Shown one piece after another: positions 9,616 to 18,720 of a stretch of DNA of 64,000 nt. Both the position numbers and the translations under genes were made by a program. The stretch's first letter is position 1, and every line of letters begins with the position of its first letter. The notes under the pieces were generated by a model. It saw only the letters and a list, made by a program, of their open reading frames with translations, had not been told where the DNA came from and ran no database searches. This stretch comes from Rhodovulum strictum. GTDB lineage: Bacteria > Pseudomonadota > Alphaproteobacteria > Rhodobacterales > Rhodobacteraceae. The stretch lies in assembly GCF_009649175.1 (NCBI RefSeq), contig NZ_WJPO01000014.1, positions 26,426 through 90,425 on the forward strand, in the 5' to 3' direction.

Positions 9616-11259
9616 TCAGGTCGGGGCAGAGGTGGGGGAAGGCGCGCGCCGCGCCTTGCGGTCCTCGATCACCATTTGCGCAAGCTTCGCGCCGATCATC
9701 ATGGCCGCCGCGTTCGTGTTGCCCGACACGATCTCGGGCATGATCGAGCAATCGGCCACCCGCAACCCGTCGATGCCCCCGACCCGCAGGCGGGGATCGA
9801 CGACCGCGGAGTCGTCCGGCCCCATCCTGCAGGTGCCCGCCGGATGATAGATCGTGGTCGAGTGCATCCGCACCCAGTCCAGCACCTCGTCATGGCCCTG
9901 CGGCGCGGCGGGGGGCCGGAACTCGCCCAGGATGGCCGAATTCAGCGGCTCGGTCCGTGCGATGGCGCGAGCGATGGCGACGCCGGCCATGATCGTGTCC
10001 CGGTCGGCCTGTTCGGACAGGTAGTTGGGCGCGATCGTCGGCGCGGCCATCGGATCGGGCGAGCGCAGCGTGATGCGGCCCCGGCTCTGCGGCCGCAACT
10101 GGCAGACCGACTGGGTGAACGCAGCAAAGGGGTGCACACCTTCACCGGGACTGTCCGCAGACCAGGGCTGGATGTGGAACTGGATGTCGGGACGGGTCAG
10201 GCCGGACCGGCTGCGCAGGAAGCCGAAGGCGAGGCTGGCCGCCATCGTCATCGGCCCGCGGCGGAACAGGGCATAGTCCAGCAGCGCCCTTGCCCGGCCC
10301 TTGAGGCTGCGCACCTCGTCGTTCATCGTCGGATGGCGGCACTTGAAGACAAGCCGCGCCTGAAGATGGTCCTGAAGGTTTCGCCCGACCTGGGGGGCGT
10401 GATGCGCCACGTCGATGCCGTGGCCGCGCAGATGCGCCGCATCGCCCACCCCCGACAACATAAGGATCTGTGGCGATCCGATCGCCCCGGCACACAGGAT
10501 CACCTCGGCCGCGGCGCGAAGGATGCGGCGTTCGCCGTTGCGCAGACGGATTTCCACGCCCACGGCACGGCGCTTCTCGATCACCACGCGCAGCACATGC
10601 GCCCCGGTCACGACCGACAGGTTGGGCCGTCTGCGTGCCGGGTGCAGGAAGGCCGTCGCCGCCGAACAGCGCCGGCCCCGGTTTGCCGTCAACTGGAAAT
10701 GGCCGACGCCTTCCTGCACCGGGCCATTGTAATCGGCGTTCAGGGGGTATCCCCTGGCCTTTGCCGCTGCGATCCACAATTCGCAGATCTCGCGCCTGAG
10801 CCGCGGAGCCGAAACCTGCAACGGGCCGGTGGCACCGCGCCCCGGCAGGGGTCCGGGCTGGAAGGTCTCCAACTGCTCGAATATCGGCCCGACATCTGCC
10901 CATGACCAGCCGGGGTTGCCGATCTCGGCCCATCGGTCGTAATCCTCGCGCTGGCCGAGTACATGGAGCAGCCCGTTCAGCGAGGACGAGCCGCCCAGCA
11001 CCTTGCCGCGCGGCCATTTCAGCGAACGCCCGTTCAGCCCCGGATCGGGGTCGGTCTCAAAGCACCAGTCGAACCGGGGATCGTGCATCGTGCGAAAATA
11101 GCCGACCGGGATGTGGATCCAGGGATTGCTGTCGCGGCCGCCCGCCTCGATCAGGACGACACGAAATGCCGAATCGGCGCTGAGCCGGTTGGCGACGACA
11201 CATCCTGCCGAACCGGCACCCACCACGATGACATCCGCAACCGAATCGGGAATCGGCAT
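9616..11259 (-). CDS. GMC-family flavin alcohol dehydrogenase
   Basis: A 547-residue glucose-methanol-choline oxidoreductase. FAD-binding VVGAGSAG lies at 12-19, WPRGKVLGGSSSLNGL is the GMC signature 1, GAIGSPQILMLSGVG is signature 2, and the C-terminus holds the catalytic histidine in YHPAGTCRMG and SGNTNAAAMMIG. No signal peptide. It follows the taurine importer and the tpa-xsc genes on the same strand with a 63-bp gap. Isethionate dehydrogenase IseJ is a flavin dehydrogenase thought to belong to this superfamily, so oxidation of isethionate to the Xsc substrate sulfoacetaldehyde is a reasonable guess; choline or another alcohol is equally possible from sequence alone. Confidence 0.85.
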   Translation of the reverse strand: MPIPDSVADVIVVGAGSAGCVVANRLSADSAFRVVLIEAGGRDSNPWIHIPVGYFRTMHDPRFDWCFETDPDPGLNGRSLKWPRGKVLGGSSSLNGLLHVLGQREDYDRWAEIGNPGWSWADVGPIFEQLETFQPGPLPGRGATGPLQVSAPRLRREICELWIAAAKARGYPLNADYNGPVQEGVGHFQLTANRGRRCSAATAFLHPARRRPNLSVVTGAHVLRVVIEKRRAVGVEIRLRNGERRILRAAAEVILCAGAIGSPQILMLSGVGDAAHLRGHGIDVAHHAPQVGRNLQDHLQARLVFKCRHPTMNDEVRSLKGRARALLDYALFRRGPMTMAASLAFGFLRSRSGLTRPDIQFHIQPWSADSPGEGVHPFAAFTQSVCQLRPQSRGRITLRSPDPMAAPTIAPNYLSEQADRDTIMAGVAIARAIARTEPLNSAILGEFRPPAAPQGHDEVLDWVRMHSTTIYHPAGTCRMGPDDSAVVDPRLRVGGIDGLRVADCSIMPEIVSGNTNAAAMMIGAKLAQMVIEDRKARRAPSPTSAPT

Positions 11260-11322
11260 GTCAGACCGCGCGCCGAACTGACACGCCGTTGCCGCCGGGC
11301 GTGTCCTCGCCTGCCGCCGCGA

Positions 11323-12150
11323 TCACTGCTTGCCGATCCAGGGCAGAAAGCGGCGCTCGATCCAGCGCAGGAAGAATTCCGAGACCGTCGCCAGCGCCGA
11401 GATCATCAGGATGCCCGCGATCACCATGTCAGTAACAAGGAACTGCGCCGCCGACTGGATCATGTAGCCAAGCCCCCGTGTCGCGGCGACCAGCTCGGCC
11501 GCCACCAACGTGGTCCAGCCCGCCCCCAGCGCGATGCGCAACCCTGTGAAGATCGATGGCAGCGCGGCGGGCAGCATCACCTCGCGCAGCAATTGGCCAC
11601 GGGTCGCGCCAAAGGACCGGGCCGCCCGGATCTGGCTTTCGCCGGCCGCGCGAACGCCCGAAACGGTGGAAATGACGATCGGCGCCAACATGGCAATCGA
11701 GATCACCAGCACCTTCGACGGCTCGCCGATGCCGCACCAGATGATGATCAGCGGCAGATAGGCGAGCGGCGGCAGCGGGCGGATGAACTCGACCAGCGGA
11801 TCAAGGATGCCGCGGCCGATCCGGGACGTGGCGATCAGCAGGCCCACCGGGACCCCGACCGCCAGCGTGCAGCCCAGCGCCGCGCCCACCCTCCAGAGGC
11901 TTGCGGCCATGTGCTCGACCAGCGTCGCATTTGCATATCCGATGGTTGCCGCGCGGACCAGCGCATCCCAGACCCTGGCGGGCGATGGCAGGAACACCGG
12001 CGATGTCCAGGCCAAGGCCGAGGCCAGCGCCCATAGCAGTAGCAGCCCCAGAATGGTGGCGACCCCAATGAACCGACCCCAGGACAAGCCCGGCGCGACG
12101 ACGGCATCTGCGGGACGCCGCGCCTCGAGTTGAAGGGTTGTGTCGGCCAT
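11323..12150 (-). CDS. tauC: Taurine ABC transporter permease TauC
   Basis: Inner-membrane permease of 275 residues with about six membrane segments; PLPPLAYLPLIIIWCGIGE and ARSFGATRGQLLREVMLPAALP are typical of the SsuC/TauC group. I chose the ATG at 12150, whose first base overlaps the tauB stop (TGATG) and which has a GGAG upstream. It completes tauABC beside tpa and xsc, which favours taurine as the substrate. Confidence 0.87.
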   Translation of the reverse strand: MADTTLQLEARRPADAVVAPGLSWGRFIGVATILGLLLLWALASALAWTSPVFLPSPARVWDALVRAATIGYANATLVEHMAASLWRVGAALGCTLAVGVPVGLLIATSRIGRGILDPLVEFIRPLPPLAYLPLIIIWCGIGEPSKVLVISIAMLAPIVISTVSGVRAAGESQIRAARSFGATRGQLLREVMLPAALPSIFTGLRIALGAGWTTLVAAELVAATRGLGYMIQSAAQFLVTDMVIAGILMISALATVSEFFLRWIERRFLPWIGKQ

Positions 12151-12923
12151 CACACGGTCTCCTCGTCATGGATTGCGGTCACCAGCCGTTCGCGCGCCGC
12201 GATGAAGGCGGGATCGGATTTCAGCACGCGCGGGTTTTCCCCCGAAAGGAAGCGGCGCCCGAAGTCAAAGGGTTCGTTCAGCACGATGCGGCCGGGAAAC
12301 GGCGCCAGAACGACCACGCGGGTCGACAGGAACAGCGCCTCCTCGACACTGTGGGTGATCAGAAGCGTTCCGGCCCGGCTGTCGTTCCAGAGCTTCAGGA
12401 TCAGGCCATGCATCATCTCGCGGGTCATTGCGTCGAGCGCGCCCAGCGGTTCGTCCATCAACAGGAATTCGGGCCGGGCTGCCAGGGCGCGGGCAATGCC
12501 GATGCGTTGGCGCTGGCCACCCGACAATTGCCAGATACGCCGCTGACCGTGTTCGCCAAGGCCAACCGAATCGAGCAGACGACGGGCGGTCTGCAGCCGC
12601 TCGGCAGGTGCCACGCCGGCCAGTTTCAGCGGCAGCGCCACATTCTCGACGACTGTCTGCCAAGGGTAGAGCGCGTCATCCTGGAAAACGACGGCCCGGT
12701 CGGGGCCGGGGCCGGTGACTGGGCGGCTGTTGATCAGGACGCGGCCGGAACTGGGCGGCAGGAAGCCCGCGGCCAAGTTCAGAAGCGAGGTCTTGCCCGA
12801 CCCCGACCGTCCGATCACCGAGATGAAATCGCCGCGCGCGAGATCGAGCGTGACGTCCTCCAGGACCGGCTCGCCGTCCGGGTCGTAGCGCAGGCTGACA
12901 TTGTGAAGGCTGAGGATCGACAC
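12150..12923 (-). CDS. tauB: Taurine ABC transporter ATPase TauB
   Basis: Drives TauC. Walker A GRSGSGKTS, the signature [15 protein letters not shown], Walker B FLLMDEPLGALDAM and H-loop ITHSVEEA are all present. The GTG at 12923 gives 257 residues beginning VSILSLHNVSLRYDP and matches the usual family start; an upstream in-frame start would add 14 residues overlapping the hairpin at 12939-12974. No strong ribosome site is visible, so translation may depend on that structure or on coupling. Confidence 0.87.
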   Translation of the reverse strand: MSILSLHNVSLRYDPDGEPVLEDVTLDLARGDFISVIGRSGSGKTSLLNLAAGFLPPSSGRVLINSRPVTGPGPDRAVVFQDDALYPWQTVVENVALPLKLAGVAPAERLQTARRLLDSVGLGEHGQRRIWQLSGGQRQRIGIARALAARPEFLLMDEPLGALDAMTREMMHGLILKLWNDSRAGTLLITHSVEEALFLSTRVVVLAPFPGRIVLNEPFDFGRRFLSGENPRVLKSDPAFIAARERLVTAIHDEETV

Positions 12924-12938
12924 GAGGCACCGGGCAGT

Positions 12939-12974
12939 CGCTCTGGGGTGGCAGGTCTGCGTCACCCCAGAGCG
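12939..12974 (-). other. 12-bp intercistronic hairpin between tauA and tauB
   Basis: CGCTCTGGGGTG at 12939-12950 and CACCCCAGAGCG at 12963-12974 are perfect inverted repeats flanking a loop that itself can pair (GCAG/CTGC). It begins 3 bp after the tauA stop and is not followed by a T run. Such structures after a binding-protein gene commonly stabilise the upstream mRNA or reduce downstream expression, giving excess binding protein over ATPase and permease. Confidence 0.65.
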
Positions 12975-12977
12975 GTT

Positions 12978-13964
12978 TCACTTCTGCGCCGCTTCGGCAA
13001 AGGCGGGGTTCACGTAGGCGGCGTAGTCGCCCAGCGCGCTGGCCGCGCCCTGCTGCTCCAGGAAATCCGCGGTCGCCTTGATGGCCACGGCCGTAGCGCC
13101 TCCCAGGAACGCCTCGGTCGTCTGGTCCGCGAGACCGGCGAAGACATAGCCCTTCAACAGGGCCGGCACGTCCTCGGCGCGGGCGCCGGTCAGTTCGGCG
13201 ATCTTCGCGGCGGCATCGGAATCGGCCGACCAGGCGTCCGGCTCGGCCAGATAGGCATCCGTCACCTGCCCGGTGACCCTGACGAAGCCGGTCACGATCT
13301 CGGGGTGTTTCTCGGCAAAGTCCTTGCGCACGATCCAGGCATCGAAAGTCGGTCCGCCCCATTCGGCGACATTGGCGCTGTCGGCCAGCACGGTGCCGCC
13401 GGTGGTCTTGATCGCGGTCAGGACCGGATCCCAGATATAGGCGCCGTCGATGTCGCCGCGCTCCCAGGCGGCGGCGATCTCCTGCGGGCGCAGGTTCAGA
13501 AGGTTCACCTCGGACGGGGCGACGCCCCAATGGTCGAGCGCGGTCAGCAGCGAGTAATGCGCGGTCGAGACGAAGGGCGTGGCGATCTTCTTGCCCTTCA
13601 GCCCCTCGGGGCCATCCACGCCCCTGACTGCCAGCGCCTCGGCCTCGGCGATGTTGCCAACGATATAGATGGTCTCGATCGGCAATTGCTGCGAGGCCGC
13701 CGCGGTCAGAGGCGACGAACCGACATAGCCGATGTCGATGGCGCCCGCAGCGATGGCCGCGATCACGTCTGCGCCACCGCCGAACAGGCTCCAGCTCACA
13801 TCTGCCCCGGTTTCCCTTTCATAGTCGCCATTGGCCTGCGCCAGGCGCGAGGGTTCGACGATCTGTTGCCAGCCGATGCGCAGATTCTGGGCGGCGGCGG
13901 GGTTGGCGGCGGCGGCCAGCAGACCGGTCAGGATCAGGGACGCGGGGATATTACGCAGGGACAT
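12978..13964 (-). CDS. tauA: Taurine-binding periplasmic protein TauA
   Basis: Solute receptor for taurine import. The ATG at 13964 gives 328 residues with a Sec signal (MSLRNIPASLILTGLLAAAA, then ANPAAAQN). IGWQQIVEP, GGGADVIAAIAAGAIDIGYV, VPFVSTAHYSLL-like (here TPFVSTAHYSLL), NLRPQEIAAAWERGDIDGAY and WDPV match the TauA group. A longer frame opens at 14045 but lacks the signal at its start. The position directly downstream of xsc supports taurine as ligand. Confidence 0.9.
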   Translation of the reverse strand: MSLRNIPASLILTGLLAAAANPAAAQNLRIGWQQIVEPSRLAQANGDYERETGADVSWSLFGGGADVIAAIAAGAIDIGYVGSSPLTAAASQQLPIETIYIVGNIAEAEALAVRGVDGPEGLKGKKIATPFVSTAHYSLLTALDHWGVAPSEVNLLNLRPQEIAAAWERGDIDGAYIWDPVLTAIKTTGGTVLADSANVAEWGGPTFDAWIVRKDFAEKHPEIVTGFVRVTGQVTDAYLAEPDAWSADSDAAAKIAELTGARAEDVPALLKGYVFAGLADQTTEAFLGGATAVAIKATADFLEQQGAASALGDYAAYVNPAFAEAAQK

Positions 13965-14144
13965 GCAGGGTCTTTCCGTTTTGGGGTCTGTGACAGGCAG
14001 CACGGATGTTGCCAAATCCACGATGCATCTTGCCGGGATTTCCACGCCGGGCCATTCCCTAGTTCCGGCCGCGGCAGCAAAGCCATTCTCTTCAGGGCGC
14101 CTGCGGGGAAAATCTCTTGTTGACGTTACGGCAGCATGGCGCGC

Positions 14145-15920
14145 TCATCCTGCGTCTTGCGGGCGCATGTCGGCGGCGTCGATTCCCGCCACGATGACGG
14201 GTTTCTTCATCGCATCGCGTCGGAACGGCTCTCCCAGTTCCTGGTTCAGAACCACCTCGATGAAGGTGGTGGTCCCCGCCTTTTGCGCGGCCAGCGCGGC
14301 GTGCAGCGCCTCGGTCAGTTCGGCCATTGTGCGCACCTCGACGCCGTTCAGGCCGCAGGCCCGCGCGATCCCGGCATAGCTGACCGCGGGGTTCAGTTCG
14401 GTACCCACGAAATTGTCGTCATACCAGAGCGTGGTGTTCCGCTTCTCGGCTCCCCACTGGAGATTGCGGAAGATCACCATGGTGATCGCGGGCCAGTCCG
14501 GCCGACCGATTGCGGTCATCTCGTTCATCGAGATCCCGAAGGCCCCGTCGCCGGCAAAGCCCACGGCCGGCAGGTCGGGCCGGCCGATCCGCGCCCCGAT
14601 GATCGCCGGCAGCCCGTAGCCGCAAGGTCCGAACAGCCCCGGGGCGAGATAGCGCCGCCCTTCGTCGAACCCGGGATAGGCGTTGCCGATGGCGCAGTTG
14701 TTGCCGATGTCGGTCGAGATGATCGCCTCGCGCGGCAGCGCAGCGGTGATCGCACGCCAAGCCATACGCGGGCTGATCATGTCGGGGTCGCGGGCACGGG
14801 CACGGGCGTTCCAGTCGGTGCCCGGATCGTCGTCCTCGTGATCGAGCCGCGCCAGTTCCTGCGCCCAGGCCGACTTGCGCCGCCCGATATCGTCCAACCG
14901 CTCGGCGCGTTCCGCCTCGCCCGCCTCGGGGGCCAGCCGTTCGAGGATCGCCTCAGTCACCCGCGCGGCATCGCCCGCGATGCCCAGGGTGACGGGACGG
15001 GTCAGCCCGATCCTGTCGGGGTTCAGATCGACCTGGATCACCGCCGCGTTCCGCGGCCAATAATCGATGCCATAGCCCGGCAGGGTCGAGAACGGATTGA
15101 GCCGTGTGCCCAGCGCCAGCACCACATCGGCCCGGGCGATCAGTTCCATAGCCGCGCGCGAGCCGTTATAGCCAAGCGGCCCCACCCCCAGCGGGTGGCC
15201 CGCCGGAAAGGCATCATTGTGCTGATAGCCGCAGGCCACCGGCGCCCCCAGCCGTTCCGCCAGGCGGACCGTCGCCGGGATCGCACCGGCGAGCACCACG
15301 CCCGCCCCGTTCAGGATCACCGGGAACCGTGCCGCCGACAGCAGGTCGGCCGCCCGCGCGATCGCCGCAGCGTCGCCCGAGGGTCGGGCGATTTCGACCG
15401 GTTCGGGCAGGACGATATCGATCACCTGGGTCCAGAAGTCGCGTGGCACGTTGATCTGCGCGGGGGCGCTGGCGCGCCGGGCCTTGAGGATCACGCGGTT
15501 CAGCACTTCGGCGATGCGGGCGGGGTCGCGCACCTCTTCCTGATAGGCGACCATGTCGCGGAAGACCGCCATCTGCTCGACTTCCTGGAAACCGCCCTGC
15601 CCGATGGTACGGTTCGCCGCCTGCGGCGTGACCAGCAGGAGCGGCGTGTGGTTCCAATAGGCGGTCTTGACCGGCGTGACGAAATTCGTGATGCCGGGGC
15701 CGTTCTGGGCCACCAGCATCGCCATCCTGCCCGTGGTGCGGGTATATCCATCCGCGATGATCCCGGCATTGCCCTCGTGCGCGCAGTCCCAGAACCGGAT
15801 CCCTGCCTTTGGGAACAGGTCGGAAATCGGCATCATGGCCGATCCAATGATGCCGAAGGCATGTTCGATGCCGTGGCGCTGCAGCACCTTTACAAAGGCC
15901 TCTTCGGTGGTCATTCGCAT
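14145..15920 (-). CDS. xsc: Sulfoacetaldehyde acetyltransferase Xsc
   Basis: Thiamine-diphosphate enzyme that turns sulfoacetaldehyde and phosphate into acetyl phosphate and sulfite. The 591-residue length and the opening MRMTTEEAFVKVLQRHGIEH and FGIIGSAMMPISDLFPKAG are diagnostic, as are HEGNAGIIADGYTR and QAANRTIGQGGFQEVEQM. Its start overlaps the tpa stop by 10 bp. No phosphate acetyltransferase (pta), usually next to xsc, is present in the window. Sulfite produced here could be oxidised by the SoeABC enzyme at 40.4-44.8 kb. Confidence 0.97.
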   Translation of the reverse strand: MRMTTEEAFVKVLQRHGIEHAFGIIGSAMMPISDLFPKAGIRFWDCAHEGNAGIIADGYTRTTGRMAMLVAQNGPGITNFVTPVKTAYWNHTPLLLVTPQAANRTIGQGGFQEVEQMAVFRDMVAYQEEVRDPARIAEVLNRVILKARRASAPAQINVPRDFWTQVIDIVLPEPVEIARPSGDAAAIARAADLLSAARFPVILNGAGVVLAGAIPATVRLAERLGAPVACGYQHNDAFPAGHPLGVGPLGYNGSRAAMELIARADVVLALGTRLNPFSTLPGYGIDYWPRNAAVIQVDLNPDRIGLTRPVTLGIAGDAARVTEAILERLAPEAGEAERAERLDDIGRRKSAWAQELARLDHEDDDPGTDWNARARARDPDMISPRMAWRAITAALPREAIISTDIGNNCAIGNAYPGFDEGRRYLAPGLFGPCGYGLPAIIGARIGRPDLPAVGFAGDGAFGISMNEMTAIGRPDWPAITMVIFRNLQWGAEKRNTTLWYDDNFVGTELNPAVSYAGIARACGLNGVEVRTMAELTEALHAALAAQKAGTTTFIEVVLNQELGEPFRRDAMKKPVIVAGIDAADMRPQDAG

Positions 15921-17305
15921 GGTGTTGTCCTTGTGTCTGCAGTGCCGAAGACGTGCGCAAGGCTGCGGTCGATCACGTCGGCGATCCGGTCGATGTCATC
16001 GGCCGTTGCGATCAGCGCCGGGGCAAGGCAGAGCGTGTTGTTGAATCCCGCAATCGCGCGGGTCGTGGCGCCCAAGATAACCCCCCGGGCCAGCGCCTCG
16101 GCCACCACCTGCTGGACGGCGGCTTCGGGGGCGGGAGTGCGGAGCCCCCGGTCGGAGACCAGTTCGATCCCGACCAGCAGCCCCTTGCCGCGCACCTCGC
16201 CGATGGCGGTGTGACGGGCCTGAAGCGCACGCAGGTTGTCAAGCAGCCGCGCCCCCATCCGTGCGGCGTTCTCCACCAGCCCTTCGTCCTCGATGATCCG
16301 CAACACCTCCAGTGCCGCGGCAGGCCCCGCGGTGCAGCCGCCGAAGGTCGAGATGTCGCGGAACTGGCCAAGCGGGTCATTCGGGTCGTCCTTGAACAGA
16401 TCGAACACCGCTTCGGTCGTGACTGTGCAGGCGACGGCGGCATAGCCCGAGGCCACACCCTTGGCGAGGGTCACGAAATCGGGTTTCACGCCGTAATGCT
16501 GATAGCCGAACCATGCCCCGGTGCGCCCTAGCCCGCAGACCACCTCGTCGATGTGCAGCAGGATGTCATGGCGACGACAGATGTCCTGCACCAGCGGCCA
16601 GTAGCCCTCGGGCGGGACGATCACTCCGCCCCCGGCGGTGATCGGTTCGAGGCACAACAGCCCGATGGTATCGGGCCCCTCGCGCAGGATCACCTCTTCG
16701 ATTGCGCGGGCTGCGCGCGCGCCATAATCGCCCTCCGGCCACTGGCGGCGGTATTCCAAGCAATGCGGCACCTCGACGAAGCCCGGCGTCAGCGGTCCGA
16801 ACTGCGCCGCGCGCTGGGGCTGGCCGCCGGCCGACAGTGCGGCGATGGTGGTGCCGTGGTAGTCGCGCGCGCGGTAGAGGATGCGGGACTTGCGCCCGCC
16901 ACGGTGACGATGCGCGATCTGGCGCACCATCTTGAAGACCTTCTCGTTCGCCTCGGAACCCGAATTGGAATAGTAGACCCGCGACAGCCCGGGCATCTTC
17001 GAGACGAGCCGCGCGGCATAGAGCGCGGCGGGAACCGTTCCGGCGGTTCCGGCGAAATAGGGCAGGCGCACCAGCTGGTCGTGGATCGCCTGGGCGATAC
17101 TGGCGCGCCCGTAGCCGAGGTTGACCGTCCAGACCCCGCCCGAAGTGGCGTCGAGGAATTCACGCCCCGGCGCATCGCGCAGCCGCAGTCCCTGCCCCTC
17201 GACGAAGACCAGGGGATCGGTGGTCTCGAAGCGGCGGTGCTGGGTCAGATGGTGCCAGACATGGGCGCGGTCAGCGGTGATGGCCGGATGATCGGACAGG
17301 GTCAC
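15911..17305 (-). CDS. tpa: Taurine:pyruvate aminotransferase Tpa
   Basis: PLP class III aminotransferase that makes sulfoacetaldehyde and alanine from taurine and pyruvate. I chose the GTG at 17305, preceded by AGGA, which gives 464 residues starting VTLSDHPAITADRAHVWHHL, the usual Tpa start; an open frame extends to 17569 without family similarity. HIDEVVCGLGRTG holds the PLP-ring aspartate and TLAKGVASGYAA the Schiff-base lysine. Overlap with xsc argues strongly for taurine as substrate. Alanine dehydrogenase, needed to recycle pyruvate, is not in the window. Confidence 0.92.
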   Translation of the reverse strand: MTLSDHPAITADRAHVWHHLTQHRRFETTDPLVFVEGQGLRLRDAPGREFLDATSGGVWTVNLGYGRASIAQAIHDQLVRLPYFAGTAGTVPAALYAARLVSKMPGLSRVYYSNSGSEANEKVFKMVRQIAHRHRGGRKSRILYRARDYHGTTIAALSAGGQPQRAAQFGPLTPGFVEVPHCLEYRRQWPEGDYGARAARAIEEVILREGPDTIGLLCLEPITAGGGVIVPPEGYWPLVQDICRRHDILLHIDEVVCGLGRTGAWFGYQHYGVKPDFVTLAKGVASGYAAVACTVTTEAVFDLFKDDPNDPLGQFRDISTFGGCTAGPAAALEVLRIIEDEGLVENAARMGARLLDNLRALQARHTAIGEVRGKGLLVGIELVSDRGLRTPAPEAAVQQVVAEALARGVILGATTRAIAGFNNTLCLAPALIATADDIDRIADVIDRSLAHVFGTADTRTTPCE

Positions 17306-17417
17306 GGGTATTCCTGCATTGTCGGACAGAGGTGACTGTTGCGCATGCCCGGTTTGCGCCGCCGGCGGGGGCATGACCTCCCCGCCGACGAACAAGACAA
17401 GGCCTGGTCCGGGCGGA

Positions 17418-18710
17418 TCAGGCCCTGGTGCCCCAGATGTCTTCGGCAATCGCCGCGTACCAGGCCGCCCCGAACTGCGCCTCCCGGCGGCGGAAATCGG
17501 GGCTTGCCTCGGCCGGGCTGACGCCGCCCGAGCCCTCGATGGCCACGATCTCGTCATTGGCGACCGCATAGACCCCGGCGACCGAGATGCCGTAATCTGG
17601 ACCGATCAGGCTGTAGCAGGTGTTGGCCCAGGATGGGTTCGGCGCGCTTTCCCCGGCAAGCTCGGCCGCGATCGCAGCGGCGACCACCTTGCCCTGCGCG
17701 TTGGCGCAGAACCCCGACTTGGGCATCGGGGCCGCAATGGTGGCATCGCCCACGACATGGATGTCGGCCACGGTCCGGCTTTCAAAGGTCCGGGGCTTGA
17801 CCGGCACCCAGCCCGCCTCGTTGGTGACGCGGGCCCGCTCTGCGATCACGCCGGCCCGCTGGGGCGGCACGACGTTCAGCACGCCCGCCTTGTGGACGTC
17901 GCCGAATTCGGTCTCGACCTCCAGCGTCCGCGGATCGACCCGCACCACGCGACCGCCGCCCGACAAGCCGACCCATTCGATCAGATCGCCATAAAGCGCC
18001 GTCCAGCCGGCCTGGAACAGGCCCTGCTTGGAGAACGCATCCTTGGCGTCGAGCACCAGGATCTTGGAGCGCGGCTTGTGCGTCTTGAGATAGTGCGCGA
18101 TCATCGACACCCGTTCGTAGGGCCCAGGCGGGCAGCGGAACGGATCGGCGGGCGCCGACAGGACGAACACGCCGCCATCCTCCAGCGCCTCGAGCTGCGC
18201 CTTGAGCAGCCGGGTCTGCGGACCGGCCTTCCAGGCATGCGGCGCAAGTTCGGCGGCGGCTTCGTCATAACCCTCGAGTGCCCCGAAATTGACGTCGACG
18301 CCCGGCGCCAGCACCAGCTTGTCGTAGGACAGCACGTCGCCGCTCTCCAGGGTGACGGTATGGGCCACGCCGTCCACATCCTGCGCCCGGGCGCGGACAT
18401 GGGTCACGCCCAGGCTGCCGGTCAGATCGTCATAGCCGTGACCGATCGACTCGAACTCGCGCAGGCCGCCGAGATAGAGGTTGGAAAAGGGGCAGGTGTA
18501 GAACCGGTCAACCGGCTCGACCAGGGTCACGTCGATGGCGGGGTTGCGACGCTTGAGGTAGCGCGCCGCGGTCGCGCCGCCGAAGCCGCCGCCCACGATC
18601 ACCACTCGACCCGCGCTCTCCGAGGCGCGCAGGATCGAGGGCATGGAAAGCGCCGGCGTCGCCAGGGCCGCCGCGCCAAGGGATTTCAGGATGGAACGTC
18701 TGGAAACCAT
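17418..18710 (-). CDS. soxF: Flavocytochrome c sulfide dehydrogenase flavoprotein (SoxF/FccB)
   Basis: Periplasmic FAD subunit that oxidises sulfide to sulfur and passes electrons to the SoxE/FccA cytochrome. From the ATG at 18710 (GAGGG upstream) the 430-residue precursor carries a twin-arginine signal SRRSILKSLGAAALATP, an FAD motif VVIVGGGFGGATAARYL, and the FCSD segments TCPFSNLYLGG and PKSGFCANAQGK with the paired cysteines. It starts 10 bp after the soxE stop. An open frame upstream to 18770 overlaps soxE and is unlikely. Confidence 0.9.
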   Translation of the reverse strand: MVSRRSILKSLGAAALATPALSMPSILRASESAGRVVIVGGGFGGATAARYLKRRNPAIDVTLVEPVDRFYTCPFSNLYLGGLREFESIGHGYDDLTGSLGVTHVRARAQDVDGVAHTVTLESGDVLSYDKLVLAPGVDVNFGALEGYDEAAAELAPHAWKAGPQTRLLKAQLEALEDGGVFVLSAPADPFRCPPGPYERVSMIAHYLKTHKPRSKILVLDAKDAFSKQGLFQAGWTALYGDLIEWVGLSGGGRVVRVDPRTLEVETEFGDVHKAGVLNVVPPQRAGVIAERARVTNEAGWVPVKPRTFESRTVADIHVVGDATIAAPMPKSGFCANAQGKVVAAAIAAELAGESAPNPSWANTCYSLIGPDYGISVAGVYAVANDEIVAIEGSGGVSPAEASPDFRRREAQFGAAWYAAIAEDIWGTRA

Positions 18711-18720
18711 TATCGGGCCC

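Noticed and set aside
9308..9847. A plus-strand frame across the gene-poor stretch
   Set aside because: No domain similarity, partly antisense to the GMC gene end, and no ribosome site.
12138..14123. A 661-codon plus-strand frame opposite tauB and tauA
   Set aside because: Antisense to recognisable TauB and TauA; no domain seen in its product.
14136..16214. A 692-codon plus-strand frame opposite xsc
   Set aside because: Antisense to a textbook Xsc gene; composition typical of a shadow frame.
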